DNA of 64,000 bases from Allokutzneria oryzae (GTDB taxonomy: Bacteria; Actinomycetota; Actinomycetes; Mycobacteriales; Pseudonocardiaceae), in the NCBI RefSeq assembly GCF_042429765.1, contig NZ_JBHLZU010000033.1, positions 1 to 64,000 on the forward strand, given 5' to 3'. Shown here piece after piece: positions 25,708-33,577 of the stretch. Below the pieces are notes generated by a model. That model ran no database searches. It worked only from the letters and a program-made list of their open reading frames with translations, and was not told the DNA's origin. The translations under genes and the position numbers were made by a program. The stretch's first letter is position 1, and every line of letters begins with the position of its first letter.

Positions 25708-26118
25708 ATGAGCCGGCCTGTAAGCCGGATCCTGTTCCGGGACGCCTCGCGGCGTTCCCTTCGGCGGCCATCCATCTAGGCCCGCCGTCGCCGACGGGCT
25801 CGTGCGGCCTACCCGCGAGCTCGGGCGGGCAGCCCTCAAGCACTCGCGCAGGCACCGCGCCCTCGAAAGGGCACGGGCCTTCTTGGCCTTGCTCCAGGTG
25901 GGGTTTACCGAGCCATCCCGGTCACCCGGGATGCTGGTGGTCTCTTACACCACCGTTTCACCCTTACCCGGTCCACTCTCGCGTCCGGGCGGTCTGTTTT
26001 CTGTGGCACTGTCCCGTGGGTCGCCCCAGGTTGCCGTTAACAACCACCCTGCCCTGCGGAGTCCGGACTTTCCTCGGCGGCGGGTCGCCCCGCCGACGCG
26101 GCCGCCCGGCCGGCTCAT
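25708..26118 (-). ncRNA. rnpB: RNase P RNA
   Basis: The catalytic RNA that trims tRNA 5' leaders. Read on the minus strand, the universally conserved GGAAAGTCCGGACTCC lies near the 5' end, followed by GCAGGGTGG, and ACAGAAAACAGACCGCC occurs towards the 3' half. The two ends pair perfectly as helix P1 (11 bp: 26108-26118 with 25708-25718), which sets the boundaries at about 411 nt, the normal size for a type A RNA in actinobacteria. Confidence 0.95.
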
Positions 26119-26126
26119 CCGGGTCC

Positions 26127-26132
26127 AGCCTA
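26127..26132 (-). promoter_or_regulatory. -10 element of rnpB
   Basis: Minus strand TAGGCT, eight bases before the predicted 5' end of RNase P RNA. The -35 region would fall inside the end of the RNase H/phosphatase gene and is not clear. Confidence 0.5.
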
Positions 26133-26146
26133 CGCGTCCGCCATGA

Positions 26147-27244
26147 TCACCCGAGGTGCGAGGTGTCGTTGACCAGCCGGACCGAGGCGTGACCGTCGGA
26201 GTAGAACTCCGCAACCGACACCGACGCCAGGTCCAGGTGCAGCCGGAACAGCAGCGACGGGCCGACGTCCAGCGCCATCCGCAGCAGCGCCTTGATCGGG
26301 GTGACGTGGCTGACCACGACGATCGTGGACCCGCCGTGCCTGGCGATCAGGTCGTCGCGGCAGCGCCGCACCCTGCGGTGCACGGCGTCGAAGCTCTCGC
26401 CGTCGCCGGGCGGGGTGACCGAGGTGTCCGCGAGCCACGAGCGGTGCAGCTCGGGGTCGCGCTCGGCGGCCTCGGCGAAGGTCAGCCCCTCCCAGGCGCC
26501 GAAGTCGGTCTCGGTCAGCCCGTCGAGGGTGGTCGGCTCCACGCCGAGGGCGTCGGCGACGGCGCGCGCGGTCTGCACGGTCCTGGTCAACGGGGAGCTG
26601 ACGACCGCGGCGACGTCGTCGAGCTTGGCCAGCCGACGGGCGGCCACCACCGCTTGGCGCTGCCCCTCCTCGGTCAGGACCGCGTCGCCGCGACCGGAGT
26701 AGCGGCGCTCCACCGACAGCTGGGTCTGCCCGTGCCGCAGCAGGACCAGCCTGGTCGGGACGCCCGTCGCCCCCGTCCAGGACGGGGGCGCGACGAGCTT
26801 GGGCGCGGACCGCTCACGGTCGGCCGGGGCTTTTCCCGCCTGGGTGTCCATCGCCTCGTTGGCCAGCCGGTCCGCGCGCTTGTTGCGCTCGCGCGGGATC
26901 CACGTCCACCGCACGCCGCCGAACCGCGACGCCAGCCGCTTGGCCTCGGCGGCCAGCGGCTGCATCGCGGGGTGCTTGACCTTCCACCGCCCGGCCATCT
27001 GCTCGATGACCAGCTTGGAGTCCATCCGGACCTCGACGGTGTCCGCGCCGAGTGAGACCGCGGCGGTGAGCCCGGCGATCAGGCCCTGGTACTCCGCGAC
27101 GTTGTTGGTGGCGACGCCGATGCCCTCGGAGCGCTCGGCGAGCACCTCGCCCGTCGCGGCGTCGAGGACGACGGCGCCGTACCCGGCGGGGCCGGGGTTG
27201 CCGCGGGAGCCGCCGTCGGCCTCGATGACGACGCGGCTGGTCAC
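26147..27244 (-). CDS. bifunctional RNase H / histidine phosphatase
   Basis: 365 aa. The N-terminal RNase HI domain (about 1-135; EADGGSRGNPGPAGYGA, TNNVAEYQGL, RMDSKLVIEQM, NKRADRLANEAM) cleaves RNA in RNA-DNA hybrids. The C-terminal histidine phosphatase domain (about 165-365; LLRHGQTQ, SSPLTRTVQTA, VVSHVTPIK) resembles CobC. It is the counterpart of M. tuberculosis Rv2228c, for which both activities are reported. GTG at 27244 overlaps the TGA of the zinc-ribbon gene (GTGA), so translation is coupled. An upstream start at 27283 would add an unconserved 13 residues. Confidence 0.92.
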   Translation of the reverse strand: MTSRVVIEADGGSRGNPGPAGYGAVVLDAATGEVLAERSEGIGVATNNVAEYQGLIAGLTAAVSLGADTVEVRMDSKLVIEQMAGRWKVKHPAMQPLAAEAKRLASRFGGVRWTWIPRERNKRADRLANEAMDTQAGKAPADRERSAPKLVAPPSWTGATGVPTRLVLLRHGQTQLSVERRYSGRGDAVLTEEGQRQAVVAARRLAKLDDVAAVVSSPLTRTVQTARAVADALGVEPTTLDGLTETDFGAWEGLTFAEAAERDPELHRSWLADTSVTPPGDGESFDAVHRRVRRCRDDLIARHGGSTIVVVSHVTPIKALLRMALDVGPSLLFRLHLDLASVSVAEFYSDGHASVRLVNDTSHLG

Positions 27245-27975
27245 AGACCGGACTCCGAGGTGCGCACCAGGATGGCGCCGCACTCCTGGCAGCGCACGAC
27301 CTCGTCGGCGGCGGCGGAGCGCAGCTCGCCGAGCGCGGTGCGGTCCAGCTCCAGGCGGCAGGCCCCGCAGCGGCGCGCCCGCAGCAGCGCCGCGCCGGTG
27401 CCCTTGTTGGAGCGGATGCGCTCGTAGAGGGTGACGAGCTCGGTCGGCAGCTCGGCGAGCACCGCCTTGCGGCGGTCGCCCGAGCGGGCCTCGGTGGTCT
27501 CCAGGTCGGCGAACGCCTGGTCGCGGCGGCCCTGCGCGTCGGAGAGCTTCTCCTCGGCGGCGGTCAGCTCGCCCTTGGCGAAGATCACGTCCTGCTCGAC
27601 GGCCTCGCGGCGCTCCATCAGCTCCAGGGACTCGTCCTCCAGGACGCCCTGCCGCCGCTGGAGCGTGTCGAGCTCGTGGTTGAGGTTCTCCGCCTGCTTG
27701 GCGGGCACGCCGTCGTCGAGCAGCTTGCGGTCCCGGTCGCTGCGCGCGCGGACCTGGTCGATCTCGGTCTCCAGCCGCTTCACGTCCCGGTCGAGGTCGC
27801 CGAGCGTGGTCTCGGCAGCGACCACCGCGTCCCGCTTGGCCCGCAGCACCTGCTCCGCCTCGGTGATCTCGGCGAGCTCGGGCAGGTTCCGCCTGCGGTG
27901 GGTGACGCGGTCGAGCTCGATGTCGACCTCGGCCAGGTCGAGCAGTCGGCGCTGGACGGCGGGTGCTGCTTTCAC
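27241..27975 (-). CDS. coiled-coil protein with a C-terminal zinc ribbon
   Basis: 244 aa. Residues about 10-180 form a long antiparallel coiled-coil hairpin, and the C-terminus has two CxxC pairs (RRCGACRLEL and VRCQECGAIL) forming a zinc ribbon. It is the Rv2229c-type protein that always accompanies the Nif3 and RNase H genes in this group; a nucleic-acid-associated role is inferred from the fold. GTG at 27975 follows GGGGGAG. Confidence 0.88.
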   Translation of the reverse strand: MKAAPAVQRRLLDLAEVDIELDRVTHRRRNLPELAEITEAEQVLRAKRDAVVAAETTLGDLDRDVKRLETEIDQVRARSDRDRKLLDDGVPAKQAENLNHELDTLQRRQGVLEDESLELMERREAVEQDVIFAKGELTAAEEKLSDAQGRRDQAFADLETTEARSGDRRKAVLAELPTELVTLYERIRSNKGTGAALLRARRCGACRLELDRTALGELRSAAADEVVRCQECGAILVRTSESGL

Positions 27976-28005
27976 GTGGTGCTCCCCCTATGGAAGTCGT
28001 TCAGG

Positions 28006-29145
28006 TCAGTCGGAGTCGGAGACGGCCAGCGTCCACGGATCGGTCCGGCGCGTGGAGACGTGGACTGCGACCGTACCGCCGAAGGCGGCGCGAATGACGC
28101 CCGCCGCCTGCTCGCACCACGGCCACTCGCTCGCCCAGTGCGAGACGTCGACGAGAGCGGGCATCCGCGGGCCCTTGGCGAGGTGCTCGTCGGCGGGGTG
28201 GTGCCGGAGGTCGGCGGTCACGTAGGCGTCGGCCCCGGACCTGGTCGCGGCCGCGAGCATCGAGTCCCCCGCGCCACCGCACACCGCAACGCGCTTGATC
28301 ATCCGCTCGGGGTCGCCCGCGGCGCGCACGCCCCACGCGGTGGCGGGCAACGCGTCGGCGACCCGCCGCACGAAGGCGGAGAAGGGCTCCGGCTCGGGCA
28401 GCTCGCCGACGCGGCCCAAGCCCTTGGTGGAGGGCAGCGCCGCCATCTCGTGCAGGTCGAACGCGGGCACCTCATACGGGTGCGCGGAGCGCAGGGCCTC
28501 GACGACGGCCGTCCTGCGGCTGCGCGGCAGCACGGTCTCGATGCGGGTCTCGGGTTCCTTGTGCAGCTCGCCGACCGAGCCGAGCACGGGGTTCGAGCCC
28601 TCCAGCGGCATGAACTGCCCGGTGCCGTCGACGGTCCACGCGCCGTGGCTGTAACCGTCGAAGCGGCCCGCCCCGGCCTCGGTCAGCGCGTCGAGCACGC
28701 GGGGCGCGTGGGCGGCCGGGACGAAGACCGTCAGCGCGTCCATCGGCTCGCCGGGCTTGGCGTCGAGCGGGCTGGTGCCGATCAGGCCGAGCGCGTCGGC
28801 GAGGGCGTCGGAGACACCGGGGTCGGCCGAGTCGGCGTTGGTGTGCGCGCAGTACAGGGCGGAACCGGCTCGGATCAGCTTGTGGACCAGGCTGCCCTTG
28901 GGGTCGTCCGCTGGCACGCCGTGCACCCCGCGCAGCAGCAGCGGGTGGTGGGCGAGCACCAGGTCGGCGCCGAGCTCCACCGCTTCGTCCACTGTGGACT
29001 CGACAGGGTCGACGCAGACCAGCACGGAGCGCACCGGCTCGGCGCGGTCTCCGCAGACCAGCCCGATGGCGTCCCAGGACTCGGCGAGCGCGGGCGGATA
29101 GGCCCGCTCCAACGCGGTGATCACCTCGGCCAGGGTGGGACTCAC
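28006..29145 (-). CDS. Nif3/YbgI-type dinuclear metal protein
   Basis: 379 aa, the long form with an inserted PII-like domain. Metal ligands are visible in ADLVLAHHPLLLRG, CAHTNADSADPGV and the C-terminal VDVSHWASEW. The family assembles as hexamers with two metals per subunit; its physiological reaction is not settled (GTP cyclohydrolase-like chemistry has been proposed for homologues). GTG at 29145 overlaps the upstream cobC-like stop (GTGA). It corresponds to Rv2230c. Confidence 0.9.
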   Translation of the reverse strand: MSPTLAEVITALERAYPPALAESWDAIGLVCGDRAEPVRSVLVCVDPVESTVDEAVELGADLVLAHHPLLLRGVHGVPADDPKGSLVHKLIRAGSALYCAHTNADSADPGVSDALADALGLIGTSPLDAKPGEPMDALTVFVPAAHAPRVLDALTEAGAGRFDGYSHGAWTVDGTGQFMPLEGSNPVLGSVGELHKEPETRIETVLPRSRRTAVVEALRSAHPYEVPAFDLHEMAALPSTKGLGRVGELPEPEPFSAFVRRVADALPATAWGVRAAGDPERMIKRVAVCGGAGDSMLAAATRSGADAYVTADLRHHPADEHLAKGPRMPALVDVSHWASEWPWCEQAAGVIRAAFGGTVAVHVSTRRTDPWTLAVSDSD

Positions 29146-30245
29146 GGAAGGCGCTCCTCGGGGTCTGGGGCGGGCTCGGCCCGGCTGTCGCGAACACGGA
29201 CCCCCGACACCCGCCCCAGCAGCTCGCGCAGCGCGGCGAGCAGCGGGGCGGTCTGGTCCGGCGCGCGCACGGCGACGCGCAGGTGGTCGGGGGTCAGTCC
29301 GGGGAAGGTGTCGGCGCGGCGCACCGCGAACCCCTTCTCCCGCAAGCGTTCGCGCAACCGGTCGGCACCGGGGACGTGGATCAGCAGGAATGGCGCGCGG
29401 GCGGGTTCGGCAACGGTCACGCCGGGCAGCTCGCCGAGCGCCTTGGCGAACCGCACGCGGTGGTCCTCCAGCTCGCGGGCGACCGCCTCGGCCTCGGCGA
29501 CCGCGCCGGGCTCGCAGCACGCACGGACCGCTTCGAGCACCAGCGCGTTGACCGGCCACTGTGGACGGTGGCGGCCGAGCCGCGCGAGGAGCTCCGGTGC
29601 GCCCAAGGCGTATCCGGCGCGCAGCCCCGGCAACGACCACGTCTTGGTCAGGCTGCGCAGCACGAGCAGGCCGGGAACCGCGTCCCCGCTGACGGACTCG
29701 GGCTCGCCGGGGATGGTGTCGGCGAACGCCTCGTCCACCACGAGCACCCGGCCAGGCCGGGCGAGCGCGCGGATCGCCTCGGCGGGGTGCAGCACGGAGG
29801 TCGGGTTGGTCGGGTTGCCGATCACGACCAGGTCGGCCTCGTCGGGAACGCACGCGGGGTTCAGCGCGTAGTCGTCCAGCACCACGCGCTCGACCGGCAC
29901 GTTCACGTCGGTGAGCGCGACCTCGGGCTCGGTGAAGGAGGGGTGGATCACCGCGGCCAGCCGTGGCTTGAGCGCGGGCAGCAACGCGAAGCCCTCAGCG
30001 GCGCCGTTGAGCACCAGGACCTCGTCGGGACGGCGGCCGTGCCGTGCGGCGGCGCTCGCCCTGGCGTCGGCGTCATCCCGCGCGCCCGGATAGCGGCCGA
30101 GCCGGTCGAGCGCGGCGGCGAGCCGGTCGCGCAGCCACGGCGGCGGCTGGTCGGAGCGCACGTTGACGGCGAAGTCGGCCAGCCCGGGCAGGGCCTCGAC
30201 GTCGCCGTGGTGGCGCAGCGCCGCCCGGTCCACATTCCCGTTCAT
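29142..30245 (-). CDS. cobC: CobC-like PLP-dependent aminotransferase/decarboxylase
   Basis: 367 aa, fold type I aminotransferase. It has the PLP lysine in LRSLTKTWSLPGLR, the cofactor Asp/Tyr region VVDEAFADTI, and NPTNPTS. By position and sequence it matches Rv2231c, annotated as CobC, which would make the aminopropanol-phosphate arm of cobalamin; histidinol-phosphate aminotransferase is the main alternative. cobD, the next enzyme of that arm, is 2.3 kb away. It is the first gene of a four-gene operon, with a -10-like TAGACT at 30255-30260. Confidence 0.82.
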   Translation of the reverse strand: MNGNVDRAALRHHGDVEALPGLADFAVNVRSDQPPPWLRDRLAAALDRLGRYPGARDDADARASAAARHGRRPDEVLVLNGAAEGFALLPALKPRLAAVIHPSFTEPEVALTDVNVPVERVVLDDYALNPACVPDEADLVVIGNPTNPTSVLHPAEAIRALARPGRVLVVDEAFADTIPGEPESVSGDAVPGLLVLRSLTKTWSLPGLRAGYALGAPELLARLGRHRPQWPVNALVLEAVRACCEPGAVAEAEAVARELEDHRVRFAKALGELPGVTVAEPARAPFLLIHVPGADRLRERLREKGFAVRRADTFPGLTPDHLRVAVRAPDQTAPLLAALRELLGRVSGVRVRDSRAEPAPDPEERLP

Positions 30246-30428
30246 CAGCCACGAAGTCTATGTCGGCCGGGCGGCGCCGGAGCGCCCCTGGGGCTGGCAC
30301 CGCCGAACCCCTCATGACTTGCCAGGGCGGAAACACCGGGTCTCCGGCCGCACGAGGGGTGGAACGAGCAGGTTGCCCGCTCGCCGCTCATCCGCGCGTC
30401 GCGCCACAGCGGCTGGGAGAATGCGAGC

Positions 30429-30917
30429 GTGAGTTCGCGACCGTCTGAGCACGACCTGCACATCTGCTTCGTCTGCACCGGGAACATCTGCCGCTCCCCC
30501 ATGGCCGCCTTGGTCTTCGCCGAGCACCTGCGGCGAGAGGCGCTCGCGGACCGGGTGCGGGTGACCAGCTCCGGGACCGGGCCGTGGCACGTGGGCGAGA
30601 AGATCGACTCGCGGGCCGGAGCCACGCTGCGCGAGCACGGCTACCCCACCGCGCACACCGCCGCACAGGTCGGCGAGGCGCATCTGGAGGCGGACCTGCT
30701 CGTCGCGCTGGACTCCGGCCACGCTCGGGACCTGCGGCGACTGGTCGACGACCCGGCTCGGATCCGGTTGCTCAGGTCGTTCGGGCCCGAGGGCGGCGAT
30801 CTCGACGTGCCGGACCCGTACTACGGCGGGCGGAGGGGGTTCACCGAGGTGCTCGGCATGATCGAGGCCGCTTCGCCGGGGCTCGTGGCGTGGGTGAAGG
30901 AGAACCTGCCGGAGTGA
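30429..30917 (+). CDS. ptpA: low-molecular-weight phosphotyrosine phosphatase family protein
   Basis: 162 aa. The catalytic loop VCTGNICRS (Cys nucleophile and Arg) sits at about 17, and the general acid Asp in DVPDPYYGG at about 132. This is the counterpart of M. tuberculosis PtpA. The gene overlaps the fructosamine-kinase-like gene (GTGA at 30914). Homologues of this family can also dephosphorylate protein-bound ribulosamine 5-phosphates, which fits the neighbour better than a pure tyrosine phosphatase role. GTG at 30429 follows GGGAG. Confidence 0.92.
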   Translation: MSSRPSEHDLHICFVCTGNICRSPMAALVFAEHLRREALADRVRVTSSGTGPWHVGEKIDSRAGATLREHGYPTAHTAAQVGEAHLEADLLVALDSGHARDLRRLVDDPARIRLLRSFGPEGGDLDVPDPYYGGRRGFTEVLGMIEAASPGLVAWVKENLPE

Positions 30918-31750
30918 GCGCCACCGACGCCGTCACGCGACTGCTCGGCTCCACGGCGACGAGCGAGCGAGTCGTCGGTGCCGGCGCGAGCGGCACGGTG
31001 CACCGCGTCGAGCTCGCGGACGGCCGCGCTGTCGCCGCGAAGGAACGGAGCGCGCCGGAGCGGGACGGCACGCGGGCCGAAGCCGCGTCGCTGGCCTGGT
31101 TGGGCATCGCCGTGCCCGAGGTGCTGGCGTGGGACGAGGACTGGCTGGTCATGCGGTACGTCGAGCCCGGAGAGCCGACCGCGCTCGCCGCGGAGGAGCT
31201 CGGCCGCGCGCTGGCGGCGATCCACGCGCAACCCGTGACGGCCTACGGGGCTCCGCCGACGGGCGGGCCTCGGGACGCGTGGATAGGGCCGGTGCCGATG
31301 CGGAACGAGGAGTGCGGCAGCTGGGCGGAGTTCTACTCACGGCTGCGCGTCGAGCCCTACGTGCGGATGGCCGTCGACCGGGGGCACCTCACCAGGGACG
31401 AGGCCCGCGAGTTCGACAGGACGTGGTCGGTGCCCGACGAAGCTCCGGCGCGGGTGCACGGCGACCTGTGGAACGGGAACGTGCACTGGGGTCGAGAGCG
31501 GGCGTGGTTGATCGACCCCGCGGCGCACGGCGGGCACCGCGAGAGCGACCTCGCGATGCTTGAGCTGTTCGGTTGCCCACACCTGGAGCGGGTGCGGGCC
31601 GCGTACCTGGAAGTGGCTCCGCTGGCCGACGGGTGGCGTGATCGCGTTGCGCTGCACCAGCTGTTCCCGCTGCTCGTGCACACCGCCGCGTTCGGCCGGG
31701 GCTACGCGGGACGGGCCGTGGAGGCAGCCCGCAGGACAGTCGTCGGCTGA
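30914..31750 (+). CDS. fructosamine/ribulosamine 3-kinase family protein
   Basis: 278 aa, aminoglycoside-phosphotransferase fold. Landmarks: nucleotide loop VVGAGASGTVHRVEL, invariant Lys in AAKERSAP, catalytic loop VHGDLWNGNV, metal Asp in LIDPAAHGGHRESDLAM. The family phosphorylates sugars attached to protein amino groups so that the adduct falls off (deglycation). The start overlaps the ptpA stop by four bases, so the two proteins are made together. A kinase for other small substrates cannot be excluded. Confidence 0.88.
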   Translation: MSATDAVTRLLGSTATSERVVGAGASGTVHRVELADGRAVAAKERSAPERDGTRAEAASLAWLGIAVPEVLAWDEDWLVMRYVEPGEPTALAAEELGRALAAIHAQPVTAYGAPPTGGPRDAWIGPVPMRNEECGSWAEFYSRLRVEPYVRMAVDRGHLTRDEAREFDRTWSVPDEAPARVHGDLWNGNVHWGRERAWLIDPAAHGGHRESDLAMLELFGCPHLERVRAAYLEVAPLADGWRDRVALHQLFPLLVHTAAFGRGYAGRAVEAARRTVVG

Positions 31751-31757
31751 CTACGCA

Positions 31758-31763
31758 TACCGT
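31758..31763 (+). promoter_or_regulatory. -10 element of the SURF1 gene, probable leaderless promoter
   Basis: TACCGT lies exactly six bases before the GTG start, in the 19-bp gap after the kinase gene. The same geometry is seen at glnA2, the RNB gene and the LuxR operon. Confidence 0.4.
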
Positions 31764-31769
31764 GGGGCT

Positions 31770-32570
31770 GTGCGTTGGAAGTTTCTGCTGCGGCCGGGTT
31801 GGCTGGCGTTGATCGCCGGAGTGCTGATGTTCTCCGCCGCGTGCTTCGTGCTGCTCGGGCCATGGCAGTTCCGGCAGCACGACCGCAAGCAGACATTGAT
31901 CAACAACGTGACCAGCTCCGAGACGGCCCCCGTCGTTCCGTACGAGCGCCCGGCCGCGAACAACGAGTGGCGCCAGGTGCGGTTGACCGGGACTTATCTG
32001 CCCGAGGCCGAGACGGTCGCCCGGCTGCGCACCGTGCTCGGGGAGGCCGCCTTCGAGGTGCTGACCCCGATGCGGCTGACCGACGGCAGGACCGTGTTGA
32101 TCAACCGCGGGTTCGAGCGCCCGATCAACGGCACCCAGATCCCCGACTACGACCGCCCGCCCGCCGGTGAGGTCACCGTGGTCGGTCGGCTGCGGCTCGA
32201 CGGCGGCAGCGGTGAGACACGCGAAACGATCAGCGACGGCAAGCACAAGCAGGTCTACTCGGTGAGCACCGCCGCCGTGACCGCGGCGACCGGTGTGCAG
32301 CTTGAGCCCGGATTCGTGCAGCTCAACCCCGACCAGCCCGGCGTGCGCGGAGCGCTGCCGCTGCCGAACCTCGACTCCGGGCCGCACTTCTCCTACGCGT
32401 TGCAGTGGTACGGCTTCGGGATCATGGCGCTGCTCGGCCTCGGCTACTTCGCCTACCGCGAGGCCAACCCCGAGCAGCCGCGCAAGATGACCGTGCAGGA
32501 GATGCTCGCGCAGGAGGAGGGCTCAGCGTCTGCGGCGCAGCCAGCCGATCGCTACGGAAGCCGCCGCTGA
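31770..32570 (+). CDS. SURF1 family cytochrome oxidase assembly protein
   Basis: 266 aa. Two membrane spans (about 9-29 and about 213-233) bracket an outer domain with the SURF1 landmarks LGPWQFRQHDRK, VRLTGTYLP, VLINRGFE and HFSYALQWYGFG. It helps assemble haem a into aa3-type cytochrome c oxidase. It is the counterpart of Rv2235. Its last 48 bases overlap the end of the convergent cobD gene. Confidence 0.92.
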   Translation: MRWKFLLRPGWLALIAGVLMFSAACFVLLGPWQFRQHDRKQTLINNVTSSETAPVVPYERPAANNEWRQVRLTGTYLPEAETVARLRTVLGEAAFEVLTPMRLTDGRTVLINRGFERPINGTQIPDYDRPPAGEVTVVGRLRLDGGSGETRETISDGKHKQVYSVSTAAVTAATGVQLEPGFVQLNPDQPGVRGALPLPNLDSGPHFSYALQWYGFGIMALLGLGYFAYREANPEQPRKMTVQEMLAQEEGSASAAQPADRYGSRR

Positions 32571-33500
32571 CACCGCCGCGGTCGCAGTCCCGATCACTCT
32601 GGACAGCTCCACGCTCCTGGTGACGTCACCGGAGTCCGGGGTGCGGCCCTCGCCGAGCACCGGGCGCTCCTCCGCGCCGTAGCCGTAGACCGTGCGCCCG
32701 CCCAGCCGCACGCCGAGCGCCCCCGCGAAGGCCGACTCGATCTGACCGGCGTTGGGGCTGGGGTGTGCGGAGGCGTCCTGCCGCCAGGTCCGCCACGCCC
32801 CGCGCGCGGAGCCGCCGACGACCGGGGCGCACAACGAGGTCAGCATGGCCGCGACCCGGGCAGGGACGAGGTTGGCAACGTCGTCGATCTTCGCCGAGGC
32901 CCAGCCGAAGTTGGTGTAGCGGGGTGAGCGGTGGCCGACCATCGCGTCCAGGGTGTTGACCGCGCGGTAGCCCAGCAGGCCGGGCACTCCGGCGACCGCG
33001 CCCCACAGCAGCGGCGCGACGACGGCGTCGGAGGTGTTCTCCGCGACGGACTCGACGGTCGCCCGCGCCAGGCCCTGGTTGTCCAGCAGCTCCGGCTCGC
33101 GCCCGCACAGGTTGGGCAGCCGCTCGCGCGCCTCGTCGAGCCGGCCGCCGTCCAGGGACTGGGCCATGGCCGCGCCCTCCTGACCGAGCGAGGTCCCGCC
33201 GAGCACCGCCCAGGTCGCCGCGGCCGTGCTCAGCGCCTGGAGGACGGGGCGGTCGCGGCCGAGGCGTTCCACACCGATGCCCAGCGCCACGACGCCTCCG
33301 GTGAGCGCGGCGTTGTAGAGGACGCCCGCGGCGCGGCTGTCGCGGTAGACGGCGCGCTCCAGCGACTGGGCCATCCGGCCGAACGCGGCGACGGGGTGCC
33401 CTCGGCGGGGATCACCCAGCGCAGCGTCCGCAGCGACCCCCAGCAACAAACCGATCGCGCGCGCCGCGCCCAACTGAGCCTCCTGATCATGCAGGTCCAT
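32523..33500 (-). CDS. cobD: adenosylcobinamide-phosphate synthase
   Basis: 325 aa, four to five membrane spans. CobD joins aminopropanol (phosphate) to adenosylcobyric acid in late cobalamin synthesis. Landmarks are GDPRRGHPVAAFGRM, VESVAENTSDAVVAPLLW, AVNTLDAMVGHRSPRYTNFGW (given in part here as AVNTLDAMVGHRS) and HPSPNAGQIESAFAGALG. It is convergent with SURF1 and overlaps it by 48 bp, an arrangement shared with mycobacteria (Rv2235/Rv2236c order). Confidence 0.94.
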   Translation of the reverse strand: MDLHDQEAQLGAARAIGLLLGVAADAALGDPRRGHPVAAFGRMAQSLERAVYRDSRAAGVLYNAALTGGVVALGIGVERLGRDRPVLQALSTAAATWAVLGGTSLGQEGAAMAQSLDGGRLDEARERLPNLCGREPELLDNQGLARATVESVAENTSDAVVAPLLWGAVAGVPGLLGYRAVNTLDAMVGHRSPRYTNFGWASAKIDDVANLVPARVAAMLTSLCAPVVGGSARGAWRTWRQDASAHPSPNAGQIESAFAGALGVRLGGRTVYGYGAEERPVLGEGRTPDSGDVTRSVELSRVIGTATAAVSAAASVAIGWLRRRR

Positions 33501-33577
33501 CGGCTGTGAGCCTCCGGACGCGGTGCACGTTAGCGCTCGCGTCGGCCGCCTCGCGGAGCGGGTTAAGGTGGCGCTTC

